From an uncultured Draconibacterium sp. (GTDB lineage Bacteria > Bacteroidota > Bacteroidia > Bacteroidales > Prolixibacteraceae): DNA of 64,000 nucleotides. Within the stretch, counting starts at the first letter, position 1. The number at the start of each line of letters is the position of its first letter. Position numbers and translations under genes: made by a program. Shown here one piece after another: positions 46,433 through 55,449 of the stretch. The notes beneath the pieces were generated by a model. The model did no database searches and was not told where the DNA came from. It was given only the letters and a program-made list of their open reading frames with translations. The stretch spans positions 261,945 to 325,944 of the forward strand of contig CANLMQ010000002.1 in NCBI GenBank assembly GCA_947492175.1, read 5' to 3'.

Positions 46433-46591
46433 CATGATTTGCCATAATATTCAAAACTAAAATTCGCTGACGGGGTGGTGCTTATTCCTTTAATGCGTTA
46501 GCTTTTATAAAAACAGATGGGCGTATGAATATCCGGATATGATAAAAAAGGATATTCTGGAATTTGGAAGGAAAAGAAGACAAACAGAATA

Positions 46592-46720
46592 ATTTAACCA
46601 CCTCACCAACTGCGCTGGTCCCCTCCTCCACGAAGGAGGAGAAATTTCTTTTTCCAGAAACAAATTTTATACTGCACAAAAAAGTAGCAAACGAAACGTT
46701 TCCCCTCCTGACGCGGTGGT
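46592..46720. repeat. Hairpin-rich element, copy B
   Basis: Second copy of the element at 46291-46432 in the same orientation, sharing the ACCACCTCACCAACT start, the CTCCTCC/GGAGGAG hairpin and a long AAATTTCTTTTTCCAGAAAC-type core. The third hairpin is degraded here. It ends 40 nt from the 3' end of cysC. Confidence 0.75.
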
Positions 46721-46759
46721 AATAAAAAAGCGTTCGTGGTTAATTTTATGATTTTCACC

Positions 46760-47368
46760 TCATCTTTCTTGTCCCTGTTCTGAGATCTTATCCCTGATCG
46801 CCTCATAAATTTTCTCTACCGACTTTTGCAATGGAACAACCGAAGTATCTACCACCACATCAGCATTTTCCGGCGCTTCAAAAGGAGCGTTTATCCCGCT
46901 AAAATCTTTTATAAGACCTTTACGGGCCTTTTCGTAGAGACCTTTGGTGTCGCGCTGTTCGCATACTTCGATGGGGGTGCTTACGAACACCTCAATAAAA
47001 TCGTCCTCGCCAATAATCGTTTTTGCCATGTTACGTATTTCATTGGTAGGACTAATAAAAGCACATAACACCACAACGCCGCAATTCATAATCAGTTTCG
47101 ACACCTCCGCAATTCTTCGGATATTTTCCTGGCGGTCGTCCAGCGAAAACCCCAGATTATTATTTATTCCCGAGCGAATATTATCACCATCAAGCAACTG
47201 GGTAAAATACCCCATTTCAAATAGTTTCTTTTCCAGCGCCGCCGAAACGGTGGTTTTCCCTGCTCCTGAGAGTCCGGTAAACCAAATCACTTTTGCTTTT
47301 TGTTTTAACCGCGTTTCTTTTGCTTCGCGCGATACAATTTTATCGAATACGGGGTGTATGTTTTTCAT
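46760..47368 (-). CDS. cysC: Adenylyl-sulfate kinase
   Basis: The 202-residue protein is a full-length APS kinase: P-loop GLSGAGKT at 32-39, LLDGDNIRSGINNNLGF (about 55-71) for APS binding, DRQENIRRIAEVSKL and the lid region DTKGLYEKARKG. It phosphorylates adenylyl sulfate to PAPS, the sulfate donor for sulfotransferases and for sulfate reduction. cysQ lies upstream on the same strand, but no cysD/cysN, cysH or sulfotransferase gene is in the window. Placement within a polysaccharide locus suggests PAPS for glycan sulfation; inference only. Confidence 0.93.
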   Translation of the reverse strand: MKNIHPVFDKIVSREAKETRLKQKAKVIWFTGLSGAGKTTVSAALEKKLFEMGYFTQLLDGDNIRSGINNNLGFSLDDRQENIRRIAEVSKLIMNCGVVVLCAFISPTNEIRNMAKTIIGEDDFIEVFVSTPIEVCEQRDTKGLYEKARKGLIKDFSGINAPFEAPENADVVVDTSVVPLQKSVEKIYEAIRDKISEQGQER

Positions 47369-47605
47369 ATTAAAAAAGCCGGAAGTTGGAAGTCGGAAGC
47401 TCGAAAATCAAACCATTACCACCTGTTACCAAATCTCCCCGTTTTTGTTTTTTATATCTTATTTATTACAATAATTCGCTCCATTAAGGTCTTTCGAAAT
47501 CGTCAATATCTATATTTCGTCATACCGTCCGTCATCAGCTAACGAATTCAAGATCTTATCTGCGAGATACTGAATTAAGTTTAGCTTGATATTCTGTTTT
47601 TGCCA

Positions 47606-48406
47606 TTAGCACACAATAAAATAAGGATTCAGTAAATTTTCCTTATTGTATATCAAAGGTGTTTTAAAGTCGGCTAAAGTTACATTTTTCCCGGCAGCAA
47701 GAGCAATGGCATGTCCGGCAGCTGTGTCCCATTCCATGGTTGGACCAAACCTCGGATATACATCGGCGCTTCCTTCTGCAACCATACATATTTTTAGAGA
47801 ACTGCCTTTAGCCAGGATTTCAATTTCACCGTATTCCTTTTCCAGCTGCTTAAAATAAGATGCTGTTTCTGCATTACTGTGCGAACGACTGCCAACAACA
47901 GTAAATGTCCGTTCAGTATTAATAACCGGCAATTGAATTCCTATATCTTTTATGAATTCAACTGTAACCTTATCCTCACCGGAGACGTTTTCAATTTTCC
48001 AGGCTCCTAAACCCACCTCGCCAAAATAAAGTGTTTTTAAAACCGGTACAAATATTATCCCCATAACTGGCTTTCCATCTTTTACCAGAGCAATGTTTAC
48101 GGTAAATTCGCCGTTACGTTTTATAAACTCTTTGGTACCGTCCAGCGGATCAATCAGCCAAAAGGTTTTCCAGTTTTTTCGCTCTTCATAAAATATATCC
48201 TTTCCTTCTTCACTAAGAATAGGGTAAGGAGTAACGCAAAGGGCATTTACAATTAGATTATGACTTAACCTATCAGCAATGGTTAAAGGCGAATTATCGG
48301 CCTTTTTTTCGATGGAAAAATCCTGTAAAGGATCGTTGTATATTTTTATTATCTCCTCCCCTGCTTGTACTGCTGCAGACAAAGCGATATCGATATATTT
48401 TCTCAA
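47606..48406 (-). CDS. cysQ: 3'(2'),5'-bisphosphate nucleotidase
   Basis: The 266-residue protein belongs to the inositol monophosphatase superfamily and matches CysQ: LSEEGKD (64-70), the metal motif WLIDPLDGTKEFI (83-95) and WDTAAGHAIALAAG near the end. It removes phosphate from PAP left after sulfate transfer. It lies 237 nt upstream of cysC on the same strand, so PAPS production and PAP disposal are paired. The gap between them contains a GGAAGTCGG-like repeat but no gene. Confidence 0.92.
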   Translation of the reverse strand: MRKYIDIALSAAVQAGEEIIKIYNDPLQDFSIEKKADNSPLTIADRLSHNLIVNALCVTPYPILSEEGKDIFYEERKNWKTFWLIDPLDGTKEFIKRNGEFTVNIALVKDGKPVMGIIFVPVLKTLYFGEVGLGAWKIENVSGEDKVTVEFIKDIGIQLPVINTERTFTVVGSRSHSNAETASYFKQLEKEYGEIEILAKGSSLKICMVAEGSADVYPRFGPTMEWDTAAGHAIALAAGKNVTLADFKTPLIYNKENLLNPYFIVC

Positions 48407-48695
48407 GAATTCGTTTTTAAAAATTACAAGCTTAAAAATACGATTTCTGATTAGAATAAGTAAAAACTAACCTGGTAATTCAATCTACTCTTAACCTGAA
48501 CGAGTCAGAAAAGATTGACGATGGATTGAAAACAGATTGATGTAGATAGACTAATTCAATCTCATCAATCCATTCAATCATTTCAATATGAAATCAATTG
48601 AAAGTTTTTTTCCAACAAATACACGAACATTACAGATAAGATTCTAAAACGCTAAAACACAAATGTACAAACGTAGTCTTCAGTAGCTAACTTCT

Positions 48696-49598
48696 TTATT
48701 TACTCCCTGTTCTACGTATCAACTCGGTAAGCTCAATGCTTTCGCGGGCATCATCAATCCCGAATCCGTTACCGGCAAGAATATTCTGATAAGTAACTGT
48801 ATGCAAGTCGGTAAAGCCACCACTAAATTCAATTTCCCGGCCTTCAACATTTATTGAGCGAAAGGTTCTTTGTCCCGATTTTCGCACTACTTCGGGCAAA
48901 TCATTCTCATCAAGGCTCAGGTGCCAGTTAACTTCTGCTTTTTCAAGCTTTAAAATACCAGCCGCTTTGTGTGGCTCATATAAATCCACCTTGCAATCCT
49001 TTACACTCCCAAAAATCCAGATCAACATATCGAATAAATGAATACCGATATTTGTCGCTATACCACCCGATTTATTTACATCTCCTTTCCAGCTTTTAAA
49101 GTACCACTTCCCGCGAGTGGTAATGTAGCTCAGGTCGATAGTATAAAATTTATCAACCGGAGTGCTTTCTATCTGTTTTTTTAATTCGATAATTGCCGGA
49201 TGATGCCTGAGTTGCAGAACCGTAAATACCCGTTTACCTGTTTCTCTCTCAATATCTTTTATTATCCGCATTTCGTCGGGATGAATCACCATGGGTTTTT
49301 CGCAAATAGCATTTGCTCCGCTTCTTAAAGCAAAACGAATATGCGAAGGATGCATGTAATTGGGAGTGCAAATACTTACATAATCAACCGGGTTGCCGGC
49401 CATGCGCAAATTATCCATGTATTTATCCAGATTTTCATGTTCCAGGAAAAACTCGGCATCGGGGAAATAACTGTCCATACACCCCATCACATCAAAACGG
49501 TCGGAAGCACATACCAGTGTATTTCCGGTTTCTTTAATGGCCCGCATATGTCTTTCCGCAATATATCCGGCTGCCCCTATTAATGCAAATTTCTTCAT
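48696..49598 (-). CDS. wbpB: Gfo/Idh/MocA oxidoreductase, WbpB/WlbA-like (UDP-GlcNAcA 3-dehydrogenase)
   Basis: The 300-residue protein has the Rossmann start FALIGAAGYIAERHMRAI (4-21), the CEKPMV motif (about 98-104) of the superfamily and NIGIHLFDMLIWIFG (about 182-196). Together with the nearby dehydrogenase, aminotransferase and acetyltransferase it fits WbpB/WlbA, which oxidises C3 of UDP-GlcNAcA to the 3-keto sugar. It is the last gene of this operon. Assignment to the specific reaction rests on length (near 310 in the family) and context. Confidence 0.83.
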   Translation of the reverse strand: MKKFALIGAAGYIAERHMRAIKETGNTLVCASDRFDVMGCMDSYFPDAEFFLEHENLDKYMDNLRMAGNPVDYVSICTPNYMHPSHIRFALRSGANAICEKPMVIHPDEMRIIKDIERETGKRVFTVLQLRHHPAIIELKKQIESTPVDKFYTIDLSYITTRGKWYFKSWKGDVNKSGGIATNIGIHLFDMLIWIFGSVKDCKVDLYEPHKAAGILKLEKAEVNWHLSLDENDLPEVVRKSGQRTFRSINVEGREIEFSGGFTDLHTVTYQNILAGNGFGIDDARESIELTELIRRTGSK

Positions 49599-49675
49599 AT
49601 TCCTTTTTCTCCCCTAAGTAAGACGCTATGTTTTTCTTTGTACCTCCTCAACCTTGTAATTAAACTATTTCCTAA

Positions 49676-50062
49676 TTAAAAATTATTCACAAATCTTCGA
49701 AATCCTTGTTTAAGTAAAGGAACATTAAAATTTATTAAGAAACCAAGTCGTTTATCTGTAAGTTTTAAATGTGAAATTATCTGTGCTTCATGAACTGGCA
49801 ATACTATTTCAACAGCCTTTAACTCGATGATTATTTCTTTTTCAATCAGTACATCTATACGATAATCTTTATCAAGATGATAACCTTTATAAATAAGTTT
49901 AACAGGCACTTGATTCTCTGCAAAAATACCACGCAGTTCAAATTCTTTCATGAGACAAAATTCATAAACAGATTCAAGAAGGCCAGGCCCCATTTCTTTA
50001 TGAACCGTTATCGCTGCATCAAGTATTTCTTTTGATAGCTGATTGAACCTGTCTTTATTCAT
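49676..50062 (-). CDS. GxxExxY family protein
   Basis: The 128-residue protein has the eponymous motif GPGLLESVYEFCL (25-37) and a nuclease-like core with YRIDVLIEKEIIIELKAVE (about 67-85), containing the D ... E-x-K residues of a PD-(D/E)XK fold. The biochemical function of the family is not established. The gene sits between wbpA and wbpB within the sugar operon, bracketed by a palindromic spacer, and appears to be an insertion into the pathway genes. Genes of this family are often scattered in surface-polysaccharide regions. Confidence 0.85.
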   Translation of the reverse strand: MNKDRFNQLSKEILDAAITVHKEMGPGLLESVYEFCLMKEFELRGIFAENQVPVKLIYKGYHLDKDYRIDVLIEKEIIIELKAVEIVLPVHEAQIISHLKLTDKRLGFLINFNVPLLKQGFRRFVNNF

Positions 50063-50075
50063 AGTCCATATTTTT

Positions 50076-50160
50076 TCACCGCGAAGTCGCTAAGACGCCA
50101 AGCCTTTTTCTTTTGCCTCCTAATTTTTTTCTCTGTGTCTCAGCGTCTCTGCGGTTAACT
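50076..50160 (-). repeat. Imperfect palindromic spacer element after wbpA
   Basis: On the minus strand the element begins AGTTAACCGCAGAGACGCTG and ends CTTCGCGGTGAA, making a long imperfect inverted repeat with a purine-rich middle. It starts 5 nt after the wbpA stop. A shorter relative lies at 52052-52107. Confidence 0.65.
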
Positions 50161-50164
50161 ATTA

Positions 50165-51475
50165 TTATAGCTTATAAACCTTATCTGAACTCTCTTTTAT
50201 TACATTACGTAAATCAACAATAAGTTTCGAATGCTTTTCAATAAAGGCAGCATCGAATACAGAATGATTGGTAGCAATTACCACACAATCAGCTTCTTTC
50301 AGTGCATCTTCTGTTAAATCAACCGATTCAAAAGCATGGCCTTCTTCTGTTTTAATACGCTGAATATAAGGATCATGATAACTAACCACCCCCCGTTTTG
50401 TAACCACTTTATCTATAATTTGCAATGCAGGCGATTCGCGCTCATCGTCGATATTGGGTTTGTATGCCACTCCAAGAAACAATACTTTACTTCCGTTAAC
50501 TGCCTTTTTTTGTCGGTTAAGGGCAGTAGAAATTTTAATGTACATATAGTGTGGCATTCGCATATTAATGTGCCCGGCCGTGTGGATCATACTCAGGTCA
50601 AAATCAAATCGTTTGGCAATATGTTCCAGGTAGAAAGGATCGAGCGGGATACAATGTCCGCCAACTCCCGGCCCCGGAAAAAACGCCTGAAACCCGAAAG
50701 GTTTGGTCTTTGCCGCTTCAATGACCTCCCAAATATCGATATCCATTTTCCCTGCCAGCAGGGTAAGCTCATTAATTAAACTTATATTGATTAAACGATA
50801 GGTATTTTCAAGAATCTTTACCATTTCTGCTACGCGTGGAGAGCTTACCGGGTGAATGTTATCGATGGCGAATTTGTAAATGGCCTGTCCAACTTCCAAT
50901 CCTTCCTCGGTTAACGCACCTAAAACCTTAGGTGTATTCTTCGTCACAAAGTCTTTATTTCCCGGATCGACTCGCTCGGGCGAATAGGCCAGCCAAAAAT
51001 CATCGCCATGCTTTAATCCCGATTCCCGCTCTATTATTGGCAACATAAAATCCTCTGTGGTCCTCGGATAAGTAGTACTTTCCAGACTAATAAATATTCC
51101 CGGTTTCATGTATCGGCCTATTTCGGTACAAGCCGATTCAATATAGCTCATATCGGGTTTCTTAAATTTATCCAGAGGTGTAGGAACACAGATTAAAAGA
51201 GCATCACAGTCTTTCATTAACGAAAAGTTGGTGGTTGCATTAAAAGTTACACTGTCTACCACCTCTTTTAAAGCAGCATCGCGAACATCTTTTATATAAT
51301 TCTCTCCGTTGTTTATTTTTTGTACTTTCTGTTCGCTTTTATCAAAGCCTATGACCTTTACTCCTGCTTCAGCAAATCCAACCGCCAGTGGCAATCCCAC
51401 ATAACCTAAACCAATAATCCCAATTACCAGTTTATTTTGTTGAATCTTTTCAAGTATTTCTTTCTTGTTATTCAT
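50165..51475 (-). CDS. wbpA: UDP-N-acetyl-D-glucosamine 6-dehydrogenase, WbpA type
   Basis: The 436-residue protein has NAD site GLGYVG (22-27), the UDP-sugar dehydrogenase core (ESTTYPRTTEDF, YSPERVDPGN) and catalytic Cys275 in GVGGHCIPLDPFYL, then the C-terminal domain with GVAYKPNIDDERESPALQI. It converts UDP-GlcNAc to UDP-GlcNAcA with two NAD. It overlaps the upstream acetyltransferase gene by 8 nt. The ERESPAL form is typical of WbpA/WecC-like rather than UDP-glucose dehydrogenases. Confidence 0.92.
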   Translation of the reverse strand: MNNKKEILEKIQQNKLVIGIIGLGYVGLPLAVGFAEAGVKVIGFDKSEQKVQKINNGENYIKDVRDAALKEVVDSVTFNATTNFSLMKDCDALLICVPTPLDKFKKPDMSYIESACTEIGRYMKPGIFISLESTTYPRTTEDFMLPIIERESGLKHGDDFWLAYSPERVDPGNKDFVTKNTPKVLGALTEEGLEVGQAIYKFAIDNIHPVSSPRVAEMVKILENTYRLINISLINELTLLAGKMDIDIWEVIEAAKTKPFGFQAFFPGPGVGGHCIPLDPFYLEHIAKRFDFDLSMIHTAGHINMRMPHYMYIKISTALNRQKKAVNGSKVLFLGVAYKPNIDDERESPALQIIDKVVTKRGVVSYHDPYIQRIKTEEGHAFESVDLTEDALKEADCVVIATNHSVFDAAFIEKHSKLIVDLRNVIKESSDKVYKL

Positions 51476-52040
51476 TATCCGCTATTTCTAAATAATCGCC
51501 TGCTAATTTATACTTTTCCCCGGTTTCGGGGCAAACCAAATCCTCTTTTAATACAATTCCGGCCCTACTCACCCATCCTGTTTGTTTGGCCGGAACACCA
51601 ATCATTAATGCAAAAGGTTTCACATCTTCGGTAACTACGGCTCCTGCTCCAATCATACAATATTTTCCCAACGTTACTCCACATAAAATTGTAGCATTGG
51701 CACCAATGCTTGCTCCTTTTTTCACCAATGTGGGTTTAAATTCTGCTTTCCGTTCAAATTCGCTTCGAGGATTAATCACGTTGGTAAAAACCATCGACGG
51801 CCCACAAAACACATTGTCTTCGCAAACAACTCCCTCGTACAACGACACATTGTTTTGCACTTTTACATTGTTGCCAAGTTTTACTTTGCTCCCCACAAAT
51901 ACATTCTGCCCGAGAATACAATTTTTACCTATCTCAGCCCAACTCATTACATGGCTAAAATGCCATATTTTAGTTCCCGAACCGATGATCGCTCCATCGT
52001 CGATTATTGCTGTTTCGTGTGAGTAATATCCTTTGTTCAT
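51468..52040 (-). CDS. wbpD: UDP-GlcNAc3NA N-acetyltransferase, WbpD type
   Basis: The 190-residue protein is a left-handed beta-helix acetyltransferase: hexapeptide repeats run from about 10 to 145 (AIIDDGAIIGSGTKIWHFSHV, NCILGQNVFVGSKVKLGNNVKVQNNV), with TLVKKGASIGANATILCGVTLG as the signature. It N-acetylates the 3-amino sugar in the synthesis of UDP-GlcNAc3NAcA. Length equals WbpD/WlbB. It overlaps wbpA by 8 nt and follows wbpE. Confidence 0.9.
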   Translation of the reverse strand: MNKGYYSHETAIIDDGAIIGSGTKIWHFSHVMSWAEIGKNCILGQNVFVGSKVKLGNNVKVQNNVSLYEGVVCEDNVFCGPSMVFTNVINPRSEFERKAEFKPTLVKKGASIGANATILCGVTLGKYCMIGAGAVVTEDVKPFALMIGVPAKQTGWVSRAGIVLKEDLVCPETGEKYKLAGDYLEIADNE

Positions 52041-52051
52041 TTTATTCTATT

Positions 52052-52107
52052 TTCACCGTGGAGGCGCTACGTTTTTTGCTTTCCGCCTTAACATCTCAGC
52101 GGTTAAC
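52052..52107 (-). repeat. Palindromic spacer element at the end of wbpE
   Basis: On the minus strand it starts GTTAACCGCTGAGATG and ends CACGGTGAAAA. The ends match the element at 50076-50160. Its first bases supply the wbpE stop codon (TAA at 52103-52105). Confidence 0.6.
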
Positions 52108-53224
52108 TTGCATAAAATTCTTTAATCCTTTCAACAATATATTCCAACTGATCCACTCTCAGCTCAGTGTGCATAGGCAACGATAATACCGTCCTTGCCA
52201 ATTTCTCACTTACCGGAAAATCACCTTTTTCGTAACCTAAAAACCGGTAGGCCTCCTGTAAATGCAGAACCTGGGGATAATACACCATTGTTGGCACTTT
52301 TTTGGTTTTAAGATAGGCCTGTAACTCATCCCTTTTTTCAGCTTTTATTGTATATTGATGAAAGGTATGTGTGCTGTAATCATTCCTCTTCGGAATTTCG
52401 ATACCATCCAGTTTTTCAAGATGTTTATCGTAAAAAGCCGCTGCATTTTGCCGGGCTTTTATATGTTTGTCGATATACTTTAACTTCACTTCGAGTATTG
52501 CCGCCTGCATACTATCCAAACGTGAATTTACACCAATCCGTTCGTATTGATATTTGGGCTTCATACCATGGTTAGCAATGGAGCGGATTACCTTAGCAAG
52601 GTTTTCATCATTTGTATAAACAGCACCTCCATCGCCAAATGCTCCCAGATTTTTCGACGGGAAAAATGAATTACACCCAACCGCTCCAACCGTTCCGGCC
52701 TTCTTCTGCGAACCATCACTAAATATATAATCTGTTCCGAGTGCCTGACAAGCGTCTTCAATTACAAAAAGATCATGTTTTTGGGCAATTTGTTTAATTA
52801 CCTCCAAGTTGGCACACTGACCATAAAGATGTACCGGTAAAATTGCTTTTGTTTTTGAACTGATTGCTTCTTCTATTTCTGATACATCGATATTAAATGT
52901 TTCCGGGCATACGTCAACAAAAACAGGTTTTAATCCCATTAAAACAGCAGTTTCTACAGTTGATACAAAGGTAAAAGGCGTAGTAATCACCTCATCGCCG
53001 GGCTGTAATCCAAGCCCCATAAAAGCCATTTGAAGCGCATCGGTTCCGTTACCACAGGCTATAACATTGGTCTGTAAATATTTCGAAAGCTTCGTTTCAA
53101 AATCAAGAACTCTCCCGCTTTTAATAAACAGGGTTGATTTTATTACCTCTTGTATGGCCGTATCAATCTCATCTTTCATAGTTAGATACTGGCCATATAA
53201 ATCGCACATGTGGATATTTTGCAT
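52103..53224 (-). CDS. wbpE: DegT/DnrJ/EryC1/StrS aminotransferase, WbpE type
   Basis: The 373-residue PLP enzyme has the family layout: ACGNGTDALQMAF (57-69), TTPFTFVSTVE (81-91), VIEDACQALG with Asp157, and the lysine loop SFFPSKNLGAFGDGG with Lys191 as the Schiff-base residue. In this operon it would transfer an amino group from glutamate to the 3-keto-UDP-GlcNAcA made by WbpB. It is the first gene of the operon, reading wbpE-wbpD-wbpA-GxxExxY-wbpB. Confidence 0.92.
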   Translation of the reverse strand: MQNIHMCDLYGQYLTMKDEIDTAIQEVIKSTLFIKSGRVLDFETKLSKYLQTNVIACGNGTDALQMAFMGLGLQPGDEVITTPFTFVSTVETAVLMGLKPVFVDVCPETFNIDVSEIEEAISSKTKAILPVHLYGQCANLEVIKQIAQKHDLFVIEDACQALGTDYIFSDGSQKKAGTVGAVGCNSFFPSKNLGAFGDGGAVYTNDENLAKVIRSIANHGMKPKYQYERIGVNSRLDSMQAAILEVKLKYIDKHIKARQNAAAFYDKHLEKLDGIEIPKRNDYSTHTFHQYTIKAEKRDELQAYLKTKKVPTMVYYPQVLHLQEAYRFLGYEKGDFPVSEKLARTVLSLPMHTELRVDQLEYIVERIKEFYAS

Positions 53225-53337
53225 ATTCAGCAGAGTTCTATCTAATAAACTTTAAAAATATAAAATTAGTGTACAGTAAAGATCATTCGAAATATATTTT
53301 GCTTTTTTACAATACAAAATCTAACACTGTTACTGTT

Positions 53338-53859
53338 TTGAAAGAGAATCGACGTCTCCCATATTCCTTTTTCCAACGCGAAGTCACGCAAGTTGCTCCG
53401 GAGTTGCTTGGAAAAACTCTGGTACGGCAATTTGAGGATGGATCAGTTAAAAAATATGTAATTACGGAAGTGGAAGCCTACCGTGGAAGAGACGACAAAG
53501 CCTGCCATGCCAACAAAGGAAAGACCGCCCGGACAGAAGTGCTGTTTCGCGAAGGAGGATTAATATATGTATACCTGATTTACGGCATTTACTGGTTGTT
53601 GAATATTGTTACCGGAGAAAAAGAAGATGCTTCTGCAGTTCTGATCCGTGGCATTGGAGATATTTCCGGACCGGGCAGAGTTGGCAAAGCGCTTCAACTC
53701 GACAAATCATTTTATGGCGATGACCTGCTTACATCAGCCCGAATGTGGATCGAAGACTCTGCTTGTAATCCCACTTATAAAACAGTTCCGCGCATCGGTA
53801 TTGACTATGCCGGAGAGCCATGGATCAGTAAACCCTGGCGTTTTATAATGGAGAAATAA
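53338..53859 (+). CDS. DNA-3-methyladenine glycosylase, AAG/MPG family
   Basis: The protein matches the AAG/MPG family: RLPYSFFQREV at the start, APELLGKTLVR, the active-site motif EVEAYRG with the catalytic Glu, CHANKGKTARTEVLF, YVYLIYGIYWLLNIVTG and a C-terminal PRIGIDYAGEPWISKPWRF. It removes alkylated and deaminated purines from DNA. A TTG start at 53338 gives 173 residues beginning MKENRRLPYSFF, as in other family members. A GTG at 53269 would add 23 unconserved residues and is less likely. It diverges from wbpE. Confidence 0.88.
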   Translation: MKENRRLPYSFFQREVTQVAPELLGKTLVRQFEDGSVKKYVITEVEAYRGRDDKACHANKGKTARTEVLFREGGLIYVYLIYGIYWLLNIVTGEKEDASAVLIRGIGDISGPGRVGKALQLDKSFYGDDLLTSARMWIEDSACNPTYKTVPRIGIDYAGEPWISKPWRFIMEK

Positions 53860-53937
53860 CCGCTATTGAATAGCCAGTATCAATTATAAAACAACTCCAA
53901 TCTATTTTCCGTATTCACAAACTTTCAATCTTAAAGC

Positions 53938-55377
53938 TTAATATTGTTGTCTTCCTTTCATCACAAACTTATCGTATAGGAAGAGTGCCACAACAGCTAC
54001 CAGTCCTATCGCCAGAATCACCATCCATATTTGCGAGGGATTATACTTATCCCAAAGCTGATTGGTCAGCTCTGCCGGAGTCATTCCCATCCGTTGAGCT
54101 GCGGCATTAAAATATTCATTTTGCGTAAGACCATCGGCAAGATGAATGCCTTTTTCTGCTACCTCCTGTTTCACAAACACGTTTTTATCAGACATCCCTC
54201 CATACACATTTCCGGAAATTATACCGGCAAACACATTCCCCAGAAATACAGGAATAAATGAGTAGCCCATATAAAGTGCCTTTTTATCAGCCGGAGCAAT
54301 GCGCCCAATGTATTCAGTAATCTTTGGCGAACCTGCCATTTCGCCTATGGCGAAAATATAGATTGCAGCAAGGGTAAACAGTACATTCTGCGTAAACAAT
54401 GTAAGTGCCATACCAATTGCACATACCAGGAATCCAGTCATCATAGAACGCAACGGGCGCCATTTCATCACAATAGCAGATACAATAATTTGGAAGATGA
54501 TAATGAACATTGCATCGAAGTTAGTAATAAACTCTGCTTCCATTTGCCCGGTTTCGGCAATTCCATAATTTTCACTAAAAAATGGCATATACTGATGAAA
54601 GAAGTTATAAACTGCACTGGTGTCGACCCATTGCGCAATAAAAACCGGCAATGTGAAAAAAAGCTGATTATACATGGTCCAGAAACCTGCCACAATAACC
54701 AAAAACAATAAAAATTTAAAATCTTTTACCACCATGGCAATATTGGTAAAGACCTTGCCTATCGACACCCAGATCGAATCGGTATTGACAGTTCTGTCGG
54801 GCTCTTTGTAAAATAACAACAGAATAAAGTTCAGGGCAACAATACCGGCAGAAATATAAAAAATCAACTCTGATTGTCCCTTGTAGATTAAAGTAACAAG
54901 TGGCCCGAAAAAAGCCCCGATATTCACCATCATATAAAATATACCAAACCCAATAGATGCTGTTTCGTCAGTCGTAGTCTTGGCTATTGTAGCAGAAATA
55001 ATTGGCTTAAAAAGTGCTGCGCCCAAGGCCAGATAAAGATACATAGCAAAAACTCCTGCAAATGTGTTGAAGTGAGGCAATAAAATGAATGCTGAGGTAT
55101 ATACAAAGAAGGCAATAAACAATACCCGTTTGTAACCATATTTATCTGCGATTGATCCTGTTATTACCGGTAAAAAATAAAGGATACCAGTGCCAATACC
55201 CATTATCAAACCTTTTTGTTCCTGAGAAAATTCCAACCCTCCCATATCTGCCGAACCGGTAAGATAATTCGCAAACAACATGAAAAAGCCATACCAGGCC
55301 CAACGCTCAAATAATTCAATTGTGTTAGCTACCCAAAAACTGCGATTGTATTTTTTTAATACCGAAACAAGTGCCAT
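53938..55377 (-). CDS. MFS transporter, POT/peptide-transporter-like
   Basis: The 479-residue protein has 12 or more membrane helices. The start IELFERWAWYGFFMLFANYL resembles the POT-family E-R-x-x-x-Y-G motif, and GSIADKYGYKRVLF is the MFS loop 2-3 motif. A hydrophilic insertion near 395-440 separates the last helices. Substrate could be peptides or another solute; the gene stands alone with no informative neighbour. It converges with the glycosylase gene across 78 nt. Confidence 0.83.
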   Translation of the reverse strand: MALVSVLKKYNRSFWVANTIELFERWAWYGFFMLFANYLTGSADMGGLEFSQEQKGLIMGIGTGILYFLPVITGSIADKYGYKRVLFIAFFVYTSAFILLPHFNTFAGVFAMYLYLALGAALFKPIISATIAKTTTDETASIGFGIFYMMVNIGAFFGPLVTLIYKGQSELIFYISAGIVALNFILLLFYKEPDRTVNTDSIWVSIGKVFTNIAMVVKDFKFLLFLVIVAGFWTMYNQLFFTLPVFIAQWVDTSAVYNFFHQYMPFFSENYGIAETGQMEAEFITNFDAMFIIIFQIIVSAIVMKWRPLRSMMTGFLVCAIGMALTLFTQNVLFTLAAIYIFAIGEMAGSPKITEYIGRIAPADKKALYMGYSFIPVFLGNVFAGIISGNVYGGMSDKNVFVKQEVAEKGIHLADGLTQNEYFNAAAQRMGMTPAELTNQLWDKYNPSQIWMVILAIGLVAVVALFLYDKFVMKGRQQY

Positions 55378-55449
55378 ATCCTAATTATTTTTATGGCGCG
55401 CAAGGTAACAAAAAAGTTAGAAGTCGGAAGATGTAGAAAGGAACTCTGT

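Noticed and set aside
46251..46460. Small open frame within the hairpin element
   Set aside because: It runs through the hairpins and its counterpart in the second copy is not preserved, so it is not a gene.
51586..52026. 146-codon open frame on the plus strand
   Set aside because: Antisense of the hexapeptide-repeat acetyltransferase gene; the regular repeats cause the open frame.
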